Counted from the stretch's first letter, positions 1 to 6,512 are shown. The stretch is DNA of 7,689 bases from JAIOSM01 sp964565415 (GCA_964565415.1 CAZMEX010000090.1:1-7689); one strand, 5' to 3'. Numbers and translations are program-made. The notes: a model not told the origin generated them from the sequence alone.

Positions 1-1
1 C

Positions 2-202
2 CAACCGCTCTTTTTACAGAGTTTGATAGTCTGGTCCGGATCTGGCATCCCCTATTCTGATAGTGCAGCAGAGGAAATTTTTTTTGAAAGTAGCAGTCAA
101 TTACAGCAAGTTGAGAACTACATGGGAACTCCAGAGGTTACCAGAACCGAAAGAATCTTAACAAGTCGAATATTTGTCATCGTTGAATATTCAATCCAGT
201 AA
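2..202 (+). CDS. 3' end of an unrecognised plus-strand gene (partial)
   Basis: Reading frame 2 of the plus strand is open from the left edge to a TAA at 200-202, giving 66 visible C-terminal residues; the start lies outside the window. The other two plus frames close early (a TGA at about position 58 in frame 1 and one near position 26 in frame 3). The peptide is polar with a serine/glutamate-rich middle and ends in a hydrophobic strand-like tail (RIFVIVEYSIQ). I recognise no family. If real, it converges on the DUF2284 gene and overlaps its last 12 bases. An open frame of this length can arise by chance, so the call rests only on frame openness and plausible composition. Confidence 0.42.
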   Translation, partial: QPLFLQSLIVWSGSGIPYSDSAAEEIFFESSSQLQQVENYMGTPEVTRTERILTSRIFVIVEYSIQ

Positions 203-865
203 AATAAGGGAGTAATATTGAAAGGTTTCTTTTAATCCCCTGGCAATCTTAGTTGCTATACCAAGGTTTTTCAATGTGCCAACAAGGTCAATACAGAATG
301 ATTCCACTGTTGGTCTTTTTTCCATGGGAAATCGACAGGCATCAGGATACGCACATTTTTTGCATAGAGAACATGCCCCACTTACCAGGCTGAAGGATTT
401 ATCATATCCTTTAAGGAACAGCATTCTTTCAAGACTGACAATACCTTTCCAAAGTTTGACCTGTTCTGTTCTATTTTTGTTGCTGTCCCTGTAGAAATCA
501 TTTCTGCTTTGATCGCTCACAAGCAGCAGAATAGTAGAGTATTCATTTAAAATTGTTCGAATTTCAACAAGATTCGGAGTAGCAGGCGGGCATGACCAGT
601 TTGCTTTATATTGAGAACAACCATACCTGCATTTTAAATTGACCCATTGTGCTATAATAATATCATCAGCGCTAAATGGCTGAATAGATTTAATACCATA
701 CTGTTTTCCTTTCTCATGCAGCAAAGCAAGGATTTCATTGGATATCCCGCTAGTAGAACGAAAAGATACAGACTCTGTTTGTTCAGACTGTGGCAAGGGA
801 AAAATCTTTTTATTATTTCTAATAGGCTTTCTCATATATCTGTTTTCCCATTTTTTTTGATTCAT
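191..865 (-). CDS. DUF2284 cysteine-rich putative metal-binding protein
   Basis: This 224-residue protein matches the DUF2284 pattern (predicted metal-binding, function unknown). C79-x3-C83 leads into a W-S-C92-P-P motif, and a second cluster follows: C165-x2-C168-x2-C171-x5-C177, then C191. Eight cysteines in two groups suggest Fe-S or zinc binding, but the metal is inferred. Residues 1-45 are a polar, basic extension not typical of the domain. No signal peptide or membrane segment is evident, so it is probably cytoplasmic. The ATG at 865 has only a weak upstream purine stretch. An internal ATG at 835, preceded by GGGAAA, is a reasonable alternative start and would remove 10 residues. The gene is last of the minus-strand set, 52 bp after the small cysteine-rich gene, which places it with the corrinoid methyltransferase genes. 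A role in corrinoid or C1 metabolism is only a context guess. Confidence 0.85.
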   Translation of the reverse strand: MNQKKWENRYMRKPIRNNKKIFPLPQSEQTESVSFRSTSGISNEILALLHEKGKQYGIKSIQPFSADDIIIAQWVNLKCRYGCSQYKANWSCPPATPNLVEIRTILNEYSTILLLVSDQSRNDFYRDSNKNRTEQVKLWKGIVSLERMLFLKGYDKSFSLVSGACSLCKKCAYPDACRFPMEKRPTVESFCIDLVGTLKNLGIATKIARGLKETFQYYSLILLD

Positions 866-917
866 AATAGTTATCCAGATAATAACCAGGCAATGGATTA
901 TCTCTTTAAATATTCAT

Positions 918-1241
918 TTATTCTTTCTGGAAAACAATATTCACATCTTTTTCTATGGCTAAACCAAGTGTGACTTCGCATATTTTGACAACTGCCACAG
1001 GAACAGGACAAGCCAAATGGCAGCCAGCCTGTTCAGCAGCAGTGAAAATAGGGTTTTTTGTCAATGGGGTGAAAAGATCCTTAATGGAAATTTTATCAAG
1101 ATTTTCAGATAGTTTTTGAACCATTGTGCAGTCAGATTCTATAATTTTTACTCTTGCAATTTTTTTTCCTGACACATCTGCTTTGATAACACAGTTAAAT
1201 CCACAAATTCCAGGTTTTACATTAAGGCAAATGTTTTCCAT
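918..1241 (-). CDS. Small conserved cysteine-rich protein of unknown function
   Basis: This is a 107-residue soluble protein when started at the ATG at 1241. Seven cysteines are visible: C5, C13 and C16 around a PGICGF motif, C38 in an SDCTMV motif, C74 and C78 in GCHLACPVP, and C88. The pattern PGICGF / DCxMV / GxHxACPVPxxxxK / EVxLGLA resembles a small uncharacterised family I associate with anaerobic bacteria and archaea (possibly the one named DUF6951; I am not certain of the accession). A TTG at 1268 and an ATG at 1256 in the same frame would add 9 or 5 residues, but neither has a Shine-Dalgarno sequence. The ATG at 1241 has a GGGG-A5-GG purine run just upstream and starts right before the conserved motif. 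It begins 50 bp after the activator gene. Metal binding is plausible from the cysteines; the function is unknown. Confidence 0.75.
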   Translation of the reverse strand: MENICLNVKPGICGFNCVIKADVSGKKIARVKIIESDCTMVQKLSENLDKISIKDLFTPLTKNPIFTAAEQAGCHLACPVPVAVVKICEVTLGLAIEKDVNIVFQKE

Positions 1242-1291
1242 AACCTTTTTCCCCATTGAAATTATCAAATGATATCCAGACTTAGCTTTAG

Positions 1292-3382
1292 CTATTCTGG
1301 TTTTACAGGTCCTTTAGGACCCTGATTAAGCACATGATCTGGAACCACACCTTCAAGATGTGGAAACTTGTCAGTCATATGCGGCATCTGCATGGCTTCC
1401 ATAAAATCTTTTTCAAATGTTGGCTCAACAGTGAGTTCCAGATATTGAACATTTCTAGCACACCAATCAGCTTCATCTCTTTTCTTCTTATTTAAGAGAG
1501 CTGCCCTGCAGCCATCTCCTGCAGCATTGCCAACTCCATGAATATGTTCTATTTTGCAATCAGGGAATAAACCCATTACCAGTGCTTTTTCTCTATCAAC
1601 ATGTGTTCCAAACGCTCCGGCAATTTTTACCGTATCAACCTTTTCAATGCCCATACGTTTCATCATCAGTTTACAACCAGCATATAGTGCACCCTTTGCC
1701 AGCTGAATCTGTCTGATATCTTTCTGGGTGATAACAATGTCCTTATTTATTGAGGAATCTTCTTTCCATGCCAGAACAAATTCTGTCTGTTTAGTATCGG
1801 GGTTTTTCCTGAAACGTGGATTCTTTTTTAGAAATTTTTTATTGAAGACTCCTGTTTTAGTAATAATACTCGCTCTGTAAAACTCTGCCAATACATCCAG
1901 AATACCTGAACCACATATTCCTTTGACATTCATATCTTCAGGTTTTGAAAATTTCCGGGATTTGTCGTGACCAATAACCCTGTAATCTACATCCTGGGTC
2001 TCTGGATCAATTTCAATTCGTTCAATGGCACCTGGAGCTGCACGCATACCAAAGGCAAGCTGGGCACCTTCCATGGCAGGACCAGTGGCACATGAGGAGG
2101 AATATAATTTATGTCGGTTCCCAAGAATCAGTTCTCCATTAGTTCCAATATCAATGAGCAGCTGGATCTCATCTCCTTTATATGGTTCTTCAGCAAGAAG
2201 TACTCCTACATTGTCACCTCCAACAAAACCTGCTTCATTGGGCATGACAAAGATATAAGATGAAGAATTTATATTAATGCCAAGATCCCTTGCTTTGATA
2301 TCTAAACTGTGATGGATAACTGGTGGAAATGGTGCAAGACCTACAGGTTCAGGATCAAGCCCCAGCAGGATATGGTGCATGGCTGTATTAAATCCCATGG
2401 TGATATCTTCAATATCTTCCCTGTTAATTCTGAGATATTCAACATCTTTCTCAATGATTTCTTTGTATTCATCATGCTCTGTCCCACCTTTTTTTTTCTT
2501 TATTTTTTTCTTTCTAGGATGGGTTTGTTCAATGGCTTTTTCAATCAGAGAATTGATCCCTTCAATAATATCTTCGCTCATCCGTTTAAGACCGTCAGGT
2601 GTTGTCATGTGAAAAGTAATACGAGCCATAACATCTTCACCGTATTTGCACTGGGGATTCATGATGGAAGAGGTGGCAATTACTTCCATGGTATTGAGAT
2701 TACAAAGGTAGCCAGCACAGGTTGTGGTACCAACATCAATGGCAATCCCATAGGCTTGTTTAATCCTGCCAGGTTGTATGCGGATGACTTCTCTGTCATT
2801 CCAAATACTGACAGTGACAGTCCACTCTTTTGCCCTGAGTGCACCGGGAAGTTCCCTCAAAGTAAAAATATCAATGGTCAAATCTGTTAAACCGTATTCC
2901 CTTGCAAGACCATTACACAAACGTTCCCAGTCACCTATTTTGTCTTCAAAATCTGGTTTCTTCAACTCAATGGTATAAATCGTAACTGCCGGATTAGAAT
3001 CAATATTAATATCTCTAGCTGCCTTGGAAACTACCTGCTTGCCTGCACGGGATTCTTCAGGAACAAAGACCAGGATATCTTCCTCTATGTTAGCCACACA
3101 CCCAAGCCTGAATCCTTTTTTTCGGTTTTCAGAATTAATGAATTTAGATTCTAATTCATCTTGCCAGGGTGTCACGTGATCCATGGAAGATTGGATATTA
3201 TATTTTTCAAAATTTCCCTCTTCAATACGGACAATACATTTCCCACAAACTTTTGTTTCACCGCAAAGAGCTTCTATATCCACACCCAAAAGTCTTGAGG
3301 CTTCTATGATATTGCACCCTTTAGGGACTTCACCACGTCGACCAGAGGGTTGAAAGATTACATTTACATATTCTTGTACCAT
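1292..3382 (-). CDS. RACE-family ATP-dependent reductive activator of corrinoid proteins (RamA-like)
   Basis: The 696-residue protein reduces inactive Co(II) of a partner corrinoid protein back to Co(I) using ATP hydrolysis and a low-potential electron donor. The N-terminus is a plant-type ferredoxin domain whose [2Fe-2S] ligands are C40-x5-C46-x2-C49...C95. A linker follows, then an ASKHA ATPase region: IDVGTTT near 215-221, MNPQxxYGEDVMARI at 241-255, GFNTAMHHxLLGLDP at 330-344, PNEAGFVGGDNVG at 381-393, IDIGTNGEL at 410-418, ATGPAMEGA at 432-440, GICGSGILD at 488-496, IAGAFGTHVD at 587-596 and GVGNAAGDG at 616-624. The C-terminal FMEAMQMPH element (660-668) is usual for bacterial RACE proteins. 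An odd lysine-rich run (289-298) inside the ATPase region is encoded by A7 and A9 tracts. The ATG at 3382 has AAAGGAG seven bases upstream. The gene lies 106 bp after the corrinoid protein gene, its expected client. Confidence 0.95.
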   Translation of the reverse strand: MVQEYVNVIFQPSGRRGEVPKGCNIIEASRLLGVDIEALCGETKVCGKCIVRIEEGNFEKYNIQSSMDHVTPWQDELESKFINSENRKKGFRLGCVANIEEDILVFVPEESRAGKQVVSKAARDINIDSNPAVTIYTIELKKPDFEDKIGDWERLCNGLAREYGLTDLTIDIFTLRELPGALRAKEWTVTVSIWNDREVIRIQPGRIKQAYGIAIDVGTTTCAGYLCNLNTMEVIATSSIMNPQCKYGEDVMARITFHMTTPDGLKRMSEDIIEGINSLIEKAIEQTHPRKKKIKKKKGGTEHDEYKEIIEKDVEYLRINREDIEDITMGFNTAMHHILLGLDPEPVGLAPFPPVIHHSLDIKARDLGININSSSYIFVMPNEAGFVGGDNVGVLLAEEPYKGDEIQLLIDIGTNGELILGNRHKLYSSSCATGPAMEGAQLAFGMRAAPGAIERIEIDPETQDVDYRVIGHDKSRKFSKPEDMNVKGICGSGILDVLAEFYRASIITKTGVFNKKFLKKNPRFRKNPDTKQTEFVLAWKEDSSINKDIVITQKDIRQIQLAKGALYAGCKLMMKRMGIEKVDTVKIAGAFGTHVDREKALVMGLFPDCKIEHIHGVGNAAGDGCRAALLNKKKRDEADWCARNVQYLELTVEPTFEKDFMEAMQMPHMTDKFPHLEGVVPDHVLNQGPKGPVKPE

Positions 3383-3488
3383 TCTTGTGCTCCTTTACTT
3401 TTATGAAAGAACTAATCTCAAACAGCATAATTATTTTCTGCTTTGTTGTGTGCAAATTCAGGTGAAGCCATAGACCTGCCAACAGCAG

Positions 3489-4160
3489 TTATTTGATATC
3501 GCCTTTTTGGAATTCTCTCAATCTTCCAATCATTTTAATGCCTTCAGATACTGCATTTCCTGCAGATTCAGCATAACCATCTGCACCAAACAGGTTTGCA
3601 ACATCACGCGTGACAGGAGCACCACCCAACATGATCAAGCAGTCAGGATTTTTCTCTTTAACCATGGCAATAACTTTTTTCATACCCATCATTGTAGTAG
3701 TCATCATGGCAGACATGGCAAGAACATCTGAATTTACATCCAGTTGTTTTTCAACAAAAGTCTCCAGAGGTACATCACGACCAAGATCATGTACGTCCCA
3801 GCCGGCAACATCAAACATCATTTTAACAAGATTCTTACCGATATCGTGAACATCTCCCTGTATGGAACCGATGACTACAGACGCTTTGGGGGCATCCCCA
3901 TCAAGAGTAATATGGGGGCGTAGAATATCCAAACCTTTATAGAGTGCATCTGCACACATTAATACTTCTGGCACAAAATATTCGTTGGTATCAAACAAGA
4001 CACCAACTTCTTCCATTCCAGCAGCAAGTCCGTCCAATACAGCAACCATGGGGTCCATTCCTGCATCAAGAGCTTCCTTAGCTGCGTCTGCGCAATCATC
4101 CTCTTCATACTCTACTACAGCTTCAATTAATTTTGCCAATATCTCTTTATGTGTACTCAT
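3489..4160 (-). CDS. Stand-alone corrinoid (B12-binding) methyl-carrier protein
   Basis: This 223-residue protein has the MtaC/MtbC/MttC and MetH-type architecture. A helical cap (about 1-88) is followed by a Rossmann-like cobalamin domain (about 92-215). The base-off/His-on signature is present: D103-V-H105-D-I-G108, where H105 is the predicted lower cobalt ligand. S150-A-M152 then follows after 41 residues, and G179-G180 after a further 26. The spacing is canonical, but the usual leucine of the S-x-L motif is methionine. It carries the methyl group on cobalt between the two methyltransferases encoded just upstream and is the probable client of the activator downstream. The ATG at 4160 follows an AAGGAGGT sequence six bases away, the strongest ribosome-binding site in the window. 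That fits the need for abundant carrier protein. It contains no fused methyltransferase domain, unlike CmuA. Confidence 0.96.
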   Translation of the reverse strand: MSTHKEILAKLIEAVVEYEEDDCADAAKEALDAGMDPMVAVLDGLAAGMEEVGVLFDTNEYFVPEVLMCADALYKGLDILRPHITLDGDAPKASVVIGSIQGDVHDIGKNLVKMMFDVAGWDVHDLGRDVPLETFVEKQLDVNSDVLAMSAMMTTTMMGMKKVIAMVKEKNPDCLIMLGGAPVTRDVANLFGADGYAESAGNAVSEGIKMIGRLREFQKGDIK

Positions 4161-4174
4161 TTTATACCTCCTTT
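4161..4174 (-). promoter_or_regulatory. Very strong Shine-Dalgarno site for the corrinoid protein gene
   Basis: On the minus strand AAGGAGGT stands six bases before the ATG at 4160, nearly full complementarity to the 16S rRNA 3' end. It is better than the sites of the neighbouring genes and predicts high translation of the methyl carrier. Confidence 0.8.
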
Positions 4175-4264
4175 TTATGTAAAAGCCTTTTTGAATCGCA
4201 TATCGCAGTTTTTTTATTACTCTTATGTGCTCTTCAGTTTAGATTCTGCCTTTCAGGTTATTGT

Positions 4265-4296
4265 GGGCAAATCAGGATTAATGACCGGATCTGCCC
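4265..4296 (-). other. Intercistronic RNA hairpin between UroD-like and corrinoid protein genes
   Basis: Transcribed from the minus strand, GGGCAGATC (4288-4296) pairs with GATTTGCCC (4265-4273): nine base pairs including one G-U. The 14-base loop can form two further G-C pairs after a 1x1 mismatch. It begins 10 bases after the UroD-like stop codon and is not followed by a T tract, so it is not a classical terminator. Such structures often block 3'-to-5' exonucleases or mark processing sites between cistrons needed in different amounts. That role is inferred. Confidence 0.5.
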
Positions 4297-4306
4297 GTGA
4301 CCAATA

Positions 4307-5353
4307 TCAGATTCTTCCTACAGCAGGGGATGGTTTTTTACCATATTCCCTGACAGTTTTCACATAGGTTTTCATGTTTTCTGTTTTAATATCAGGCCAG
4401 ATATCACATCCCGGCCAGATTGCATCCTGCCCGTCATCAATACATTTTTTGATGATGGCTTCCACTTCAGCCACATCTTCAAGTTGAACCAGGGTATTGT
4501 AAGGATCAAAATTGCCAAATATAAGGACATCATTTCCAAGTTTTTTTCGTGTTTCAGCTGCATTGTTTTTCTGGTCAACAGATAATGCATCTGCACCACA
4601 TTCATTCATCATCTCAATAATCATATCAGTTGAGCCGCAAATATGGTTTACCGATGGAATTGTTATGGAATCAAATACTTTTGTCAGATTGGGACCAATA
4701 AGGGTTTTCCACATACGCGGGGATAGCAGATCTGATCCTGATCCCATTTCTCTGACTGAAATAAAGTCCACACCTATCTCCTCGTAGTGTTGACAAAGGT
4801 CAATGGTTATCTGGGTAACTTGCTCCAGAAATGCTGCGGTTTCATCTTTTTTTTTCTTAAGCCCCTTTAAAAGAATATCCAACTCCATGATTTGTCCTGC
4901 AAAGGTAAATGGTCCCAGTACCCATGCACCCAAAGCAAGGTCAGGAGCCTGCTCTTTAATAATTTTAAATGCATCATCGATCATGGGAAGCCTTCCCTGA
5001 CTCATATAATTATCTGGGATATCAATTTCATCTAAAGTTTTCCATTTGTTGGGAACAGTGGGGTAGATAATCCCATCAGCACCATCATAAAGTGAAATTC
5101 CACGTCCCATAGCTTCTGCTACTGCCGCCATATCATATGGAACAACAACTCCATCCATATCAAATAGCCTTGCTGATGTTATGGCAGATTCAGCCATGAG
5201 TTTTGCATCAGTATGAATTTTAGCAAACTGGGTCCCCATTTTATCAATTGCCTGTACAACCACTGCCCCCTGACCGCTGAAACAGGGCATTGTGTCTAAA
5301 GGTTCCCGCTTAAACAATTTCTGGACTCTCTCTTTTCCTGTAAGTTCTGACAT
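4307..5353 (-). CDS. UroD-superfamily corrinoid methyltransferase (MtaA/CmuA-like), candidate substrate methyltransferase
   Basis: This 348-residue protein of the uroporphyrinogen decarboxylase superfamily has the single TIM-barrel layout of MtaA/MtbA and of the methyltransferase domain of CmuA. It starts with the family-typical ELTGKERVQKLFKREPLD (3-20). The predicted zinc ligands are H237-x-C239 in NHICG and C316 in WPGCDIWP, the H-x-C...C arrangement that activates thiols or binds methylated substrates in this family. The expected C-terminal element after C316 (IKTENMKTYV) is intact. An in-frame TTG at 5368 would add five residues, but the GAGGAG Shine-Dalgarno at 5361-5366 sits inside that extension, seven bases before the ATG at 5353, which decides the start. 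In methanogens relatives methylate coenzyme M. In this bacterial setting, with a separate MtrH-type enzyme present, it more likely demethylates the growth substrate onto the corrinoid protein. The substrate is unknown. Confidence 0.92.
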   Translation of the reverse strand: MSELTGKERVQKLFKREPLDTMPCFSGQGAVVVQAIDKMGTQFAKIHTDAKLMAESAITSARLFDMDGVVVPYDMAAVAEAMGRGISLYDGADGIIYPTVPNKWKTLDEIDIPDNYMSQGRLPMIDDAFKIIKEQAPDLALGAWVLGPFTFAGQIMELDILLKGLKKKKDETAAFLEQVTQITIDLCQHYEEIGVDFISVREMGSGSDLLSPRMWKTLIGPNLTKVFDSITIPSVNHICGSTDMIIEMMNECGADALSVDQKNNAAETRKKLGNDVLIFGNFDPYNTLVQLEDVAEVEAIIKKCIDDGQDAIWPGCDIWPDIKTENMKTYVKTVREYGKKPSPAVGRI

Positions 5354-5360
5354 AAACTTT

Positions 5361-5366
5361 CTCCTC
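5361..5366 (-). promoter_or_regulatory. Shine-Dalgarno that fixes the start of the UroD-like gene
   Basis: GAGGAG on the minus strand lies seven bases before the ATG at 5353 and after the alternative in-frame TTG at 5368. A ribosome using this site initiates at 5353, giving 348 rather than 353 residues. Confidence 0.8.
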
Positions 5367-5412
5367 AAGTTTTTATGTTAACTATTTTTCTTTATATCGT
5401 CTTAATAAATAT

Positions 5413-6360
5413 TTAACTGTTTTTAAGGTTTTCTACAAAATCAGGAAATAATTTAAAAAGCGGATGATTTTTATCCTTGGGCAGTCGACCTGTTTCACTG
5501 AAAACAGCCGTTGCCTGAAAGGCATTTGATATTGCAATGGCTGGCATGATTCTTGTGGCTCCAACCATGGGACCTGAAAAAATCATGTCATGGGTCATAA
5601 AGGCCGCCAGAGATTCAAGGGCTGCATCGGCTGCTGCCCAACCTTTAAATCCCCATTTTTCTCTGGCCTCTTTCCACATATAAGAGCCGTTGGAAGGTGC
5701 TGAACTGGTTGGCAATCCCCATTTTTCTTTAATCATTTTATTGGCTAGACCGCAAAGGGCTGTGGCAGGACCGTTCATAACTGAAGTATCTACAAAAATA
5801 TTGTCAAATTGAGCTTTGTTTTTCTCAATGGCATCTAGAAGTTTCCGGGTGCCACTGATCCTGCCTGTGGGTGTTTGATCTTCCTGGTCAAATGCCACAA
5901 GAAGAACATTTTTTATACCGATTTTGGCAATCTCTTTTATCTCTGTGTCAATGTCCTGCTCCCACACTGTGAGGGAATTATAAAACATACGATCTAGAAG
6001 TCCTTTTTCTGCGCAATAGGCAGCAGCTTCAAGTTTTGGTTTTACTATCCATGCATCAATGCAGAAAGGCATATCTGTATTATCCACTACAAAATCTATA
6101 AATGTTTTAAATTCTTTACCTGTATTGGCAACAATATCTGCCATTCCTGGAATTCCTGTCTCCTGGGTAAGTCTGTCTTGAGTTTTAAGCAGGTTTGCTG
6201 CCATTTTTTCGTCAAATCCATCTTTACGCTTGGCAGAAAAGACTTTATCACCTTTTTGAAATATTGAACTGCATACAACAGTGGGATAATCACCTGGCTG
6301 TCCACCAAATTTCACTCCACCGACTTCACACACTTTTTGTTCTTTTTGAAATTGAAACAT
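5413..6360 (-). CDS. MtrH-family methylcorrinoid:tetrahydrofolate methyltransferase
   Basis: This 315-residue protein is homologous to subunit H of tetrahydromethanopterin S-methyltransferase and to bacterial relatives such as CmuB and MtgA. These transfer methyl groups between a corrinoid protein and a pterin (tetrahydrofolate in bacteria). Family landmarks in order: GGVKFGGQPGDYPTV (14-28), SSIFQKGDK (31-39), TGIPGMADIVANT (68-80), PFCIDAW (98-104), YNSL (127-130), LLVAFD (153-158), GRISG (166-170) and VDTSVMNGP (190-198). It is a free-standing soluble enzyme; no other Mtr membrane subunits are present, which argues against a sodium-pumping methanogen complex. AGGAGG ends four bases before the ATG at 6360. 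It is the first gene after a 202-bp gap and lies 59 bp before the UroD-like gene, so it probably opens the methyl-transfer transcript. The expected role is methyl-THF formation for oxidation or acetyl-CoA synthesis. Confidence 0.94.
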   Translation of the reverse strand: MFQFQKEQKVCEVGGVKFGGQPGDYPTVVCSSIFQKGDKVFSAKRKDGFDEKMAANLLKTQDRLTQETGIPGMADIVANTGKEFKTFIDFVVDNTDMPFCIDAWIVKPKLEAAAYCAEKGLLDRMFYNSLTVWEQDIDTEIKEIAKIGIKNVLLVAFDQEDQTPTGRISGTRKLLDAIEKNKAQFDNIFVDTSVMNGPATALCGLANKMIKEKWGLPTSSAPSNGSYMWKEAREKWGFKGWAAADAALESLAAFMTHDMIFSGPMVGATRIMPAIAISNAFQATAVFSETGRLPKDKNHPLFKLFPDFVENLKNS

Positions 6361-6441
6361 TTTTCCTCCTGCATTGAGTAATATGTTTATTTTCTAAATA
6401 AATTTCAAATTCTTAAAATTTATTACATTTCCATAACAAAC

Positions 6442-6471
6442 ACTTTAATGAAAGAATACATACCCTGTAAA
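6442..6471 (-). promoter_or_regulatory. Weak candidate promoter ahead of the MtrH-like gene
   Basis: On the minus strand TTTACA (6466-6471) is followed 18 bases later by TAAAGT (6442-6447), a loose match to a sigma-70 promoter about 80 bases before the ATG. The surrounding sequence is very AT-rich, so chance matches are expected. I saw no convincing sigma-54 GG-N10-GC element. Confidence 0.2.
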
Positions 6472-6480
6472 TAGTCCCTG

Positions 6481-6512
6481 GGATGATTTTTGAAGAAAAA
6501 AGGATGATTTTT
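6481..6512 (-). repeat. Two 11-bp direct repeats spaced 21 bp, possible operator
   Basis: GGATGATTTTT occurs at 6481-6491 and again at 6502-6512 (AAAAATCATCC on the minus strand). The start-to-start distance of 21 bp is two helical turns, so a bound regulator would occupy the same DNA face twice. The repeats lie about 120-150 bp before the MtrH-like start in the only large gap of the cluster. An activator or repressor site is inferred; a simple local duplication in AT-rich DNA is the alternative. Confidence 0.4.

Noticed and set aside
870..886. GTTAT...ATAAC inverted repeat just before the DUF2284 start.
   Set aside because: A 5-bp AT-rich stem is too weak to support a regulatory claim.
2025..2890. 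Plus-strand open frames inside the activator gene (up to 193 codons).
   Set aside because: They are antisense to a clear RACE gene, have low-complexity translations and no recognisable motifs.
3459..3478. CAGGT...ACCTG inverted repeat between the corrinoid and activator genes.
   Set aside because: Only a 5-bp stem with a 10-base loop and no T tract; expected by chance.
4307..5353. Naming the UroD-like gene as a coenzyme M methyltransferase (mtaA) or as heme-pathway uroporphyrinogen decarboxylase (hemE).
   Set aside because: A stand-alone MtrH and bacterial-type neighbours argue against coenzyme M use. The H-x-C...C zinc site and corrinoid neighbours argue against a porphyrin decarboxylase.
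1292..6360. A glycine betaine or trimethylamine demethylation operon.
   Set aside because: These systems need an MttB-family methyltransferase, and none is present in the window. It stays possible only if one lies beyond the right edge.
5413..6360. Archaeal origin because of MtrH homology.
   Set aside because: MtrH-like free-standing enzymes are widespread in anaerobic bacteria, no other mtr subunits are present, and the strong Shine-Dalgarno sites and gene mix fit a bacterium.
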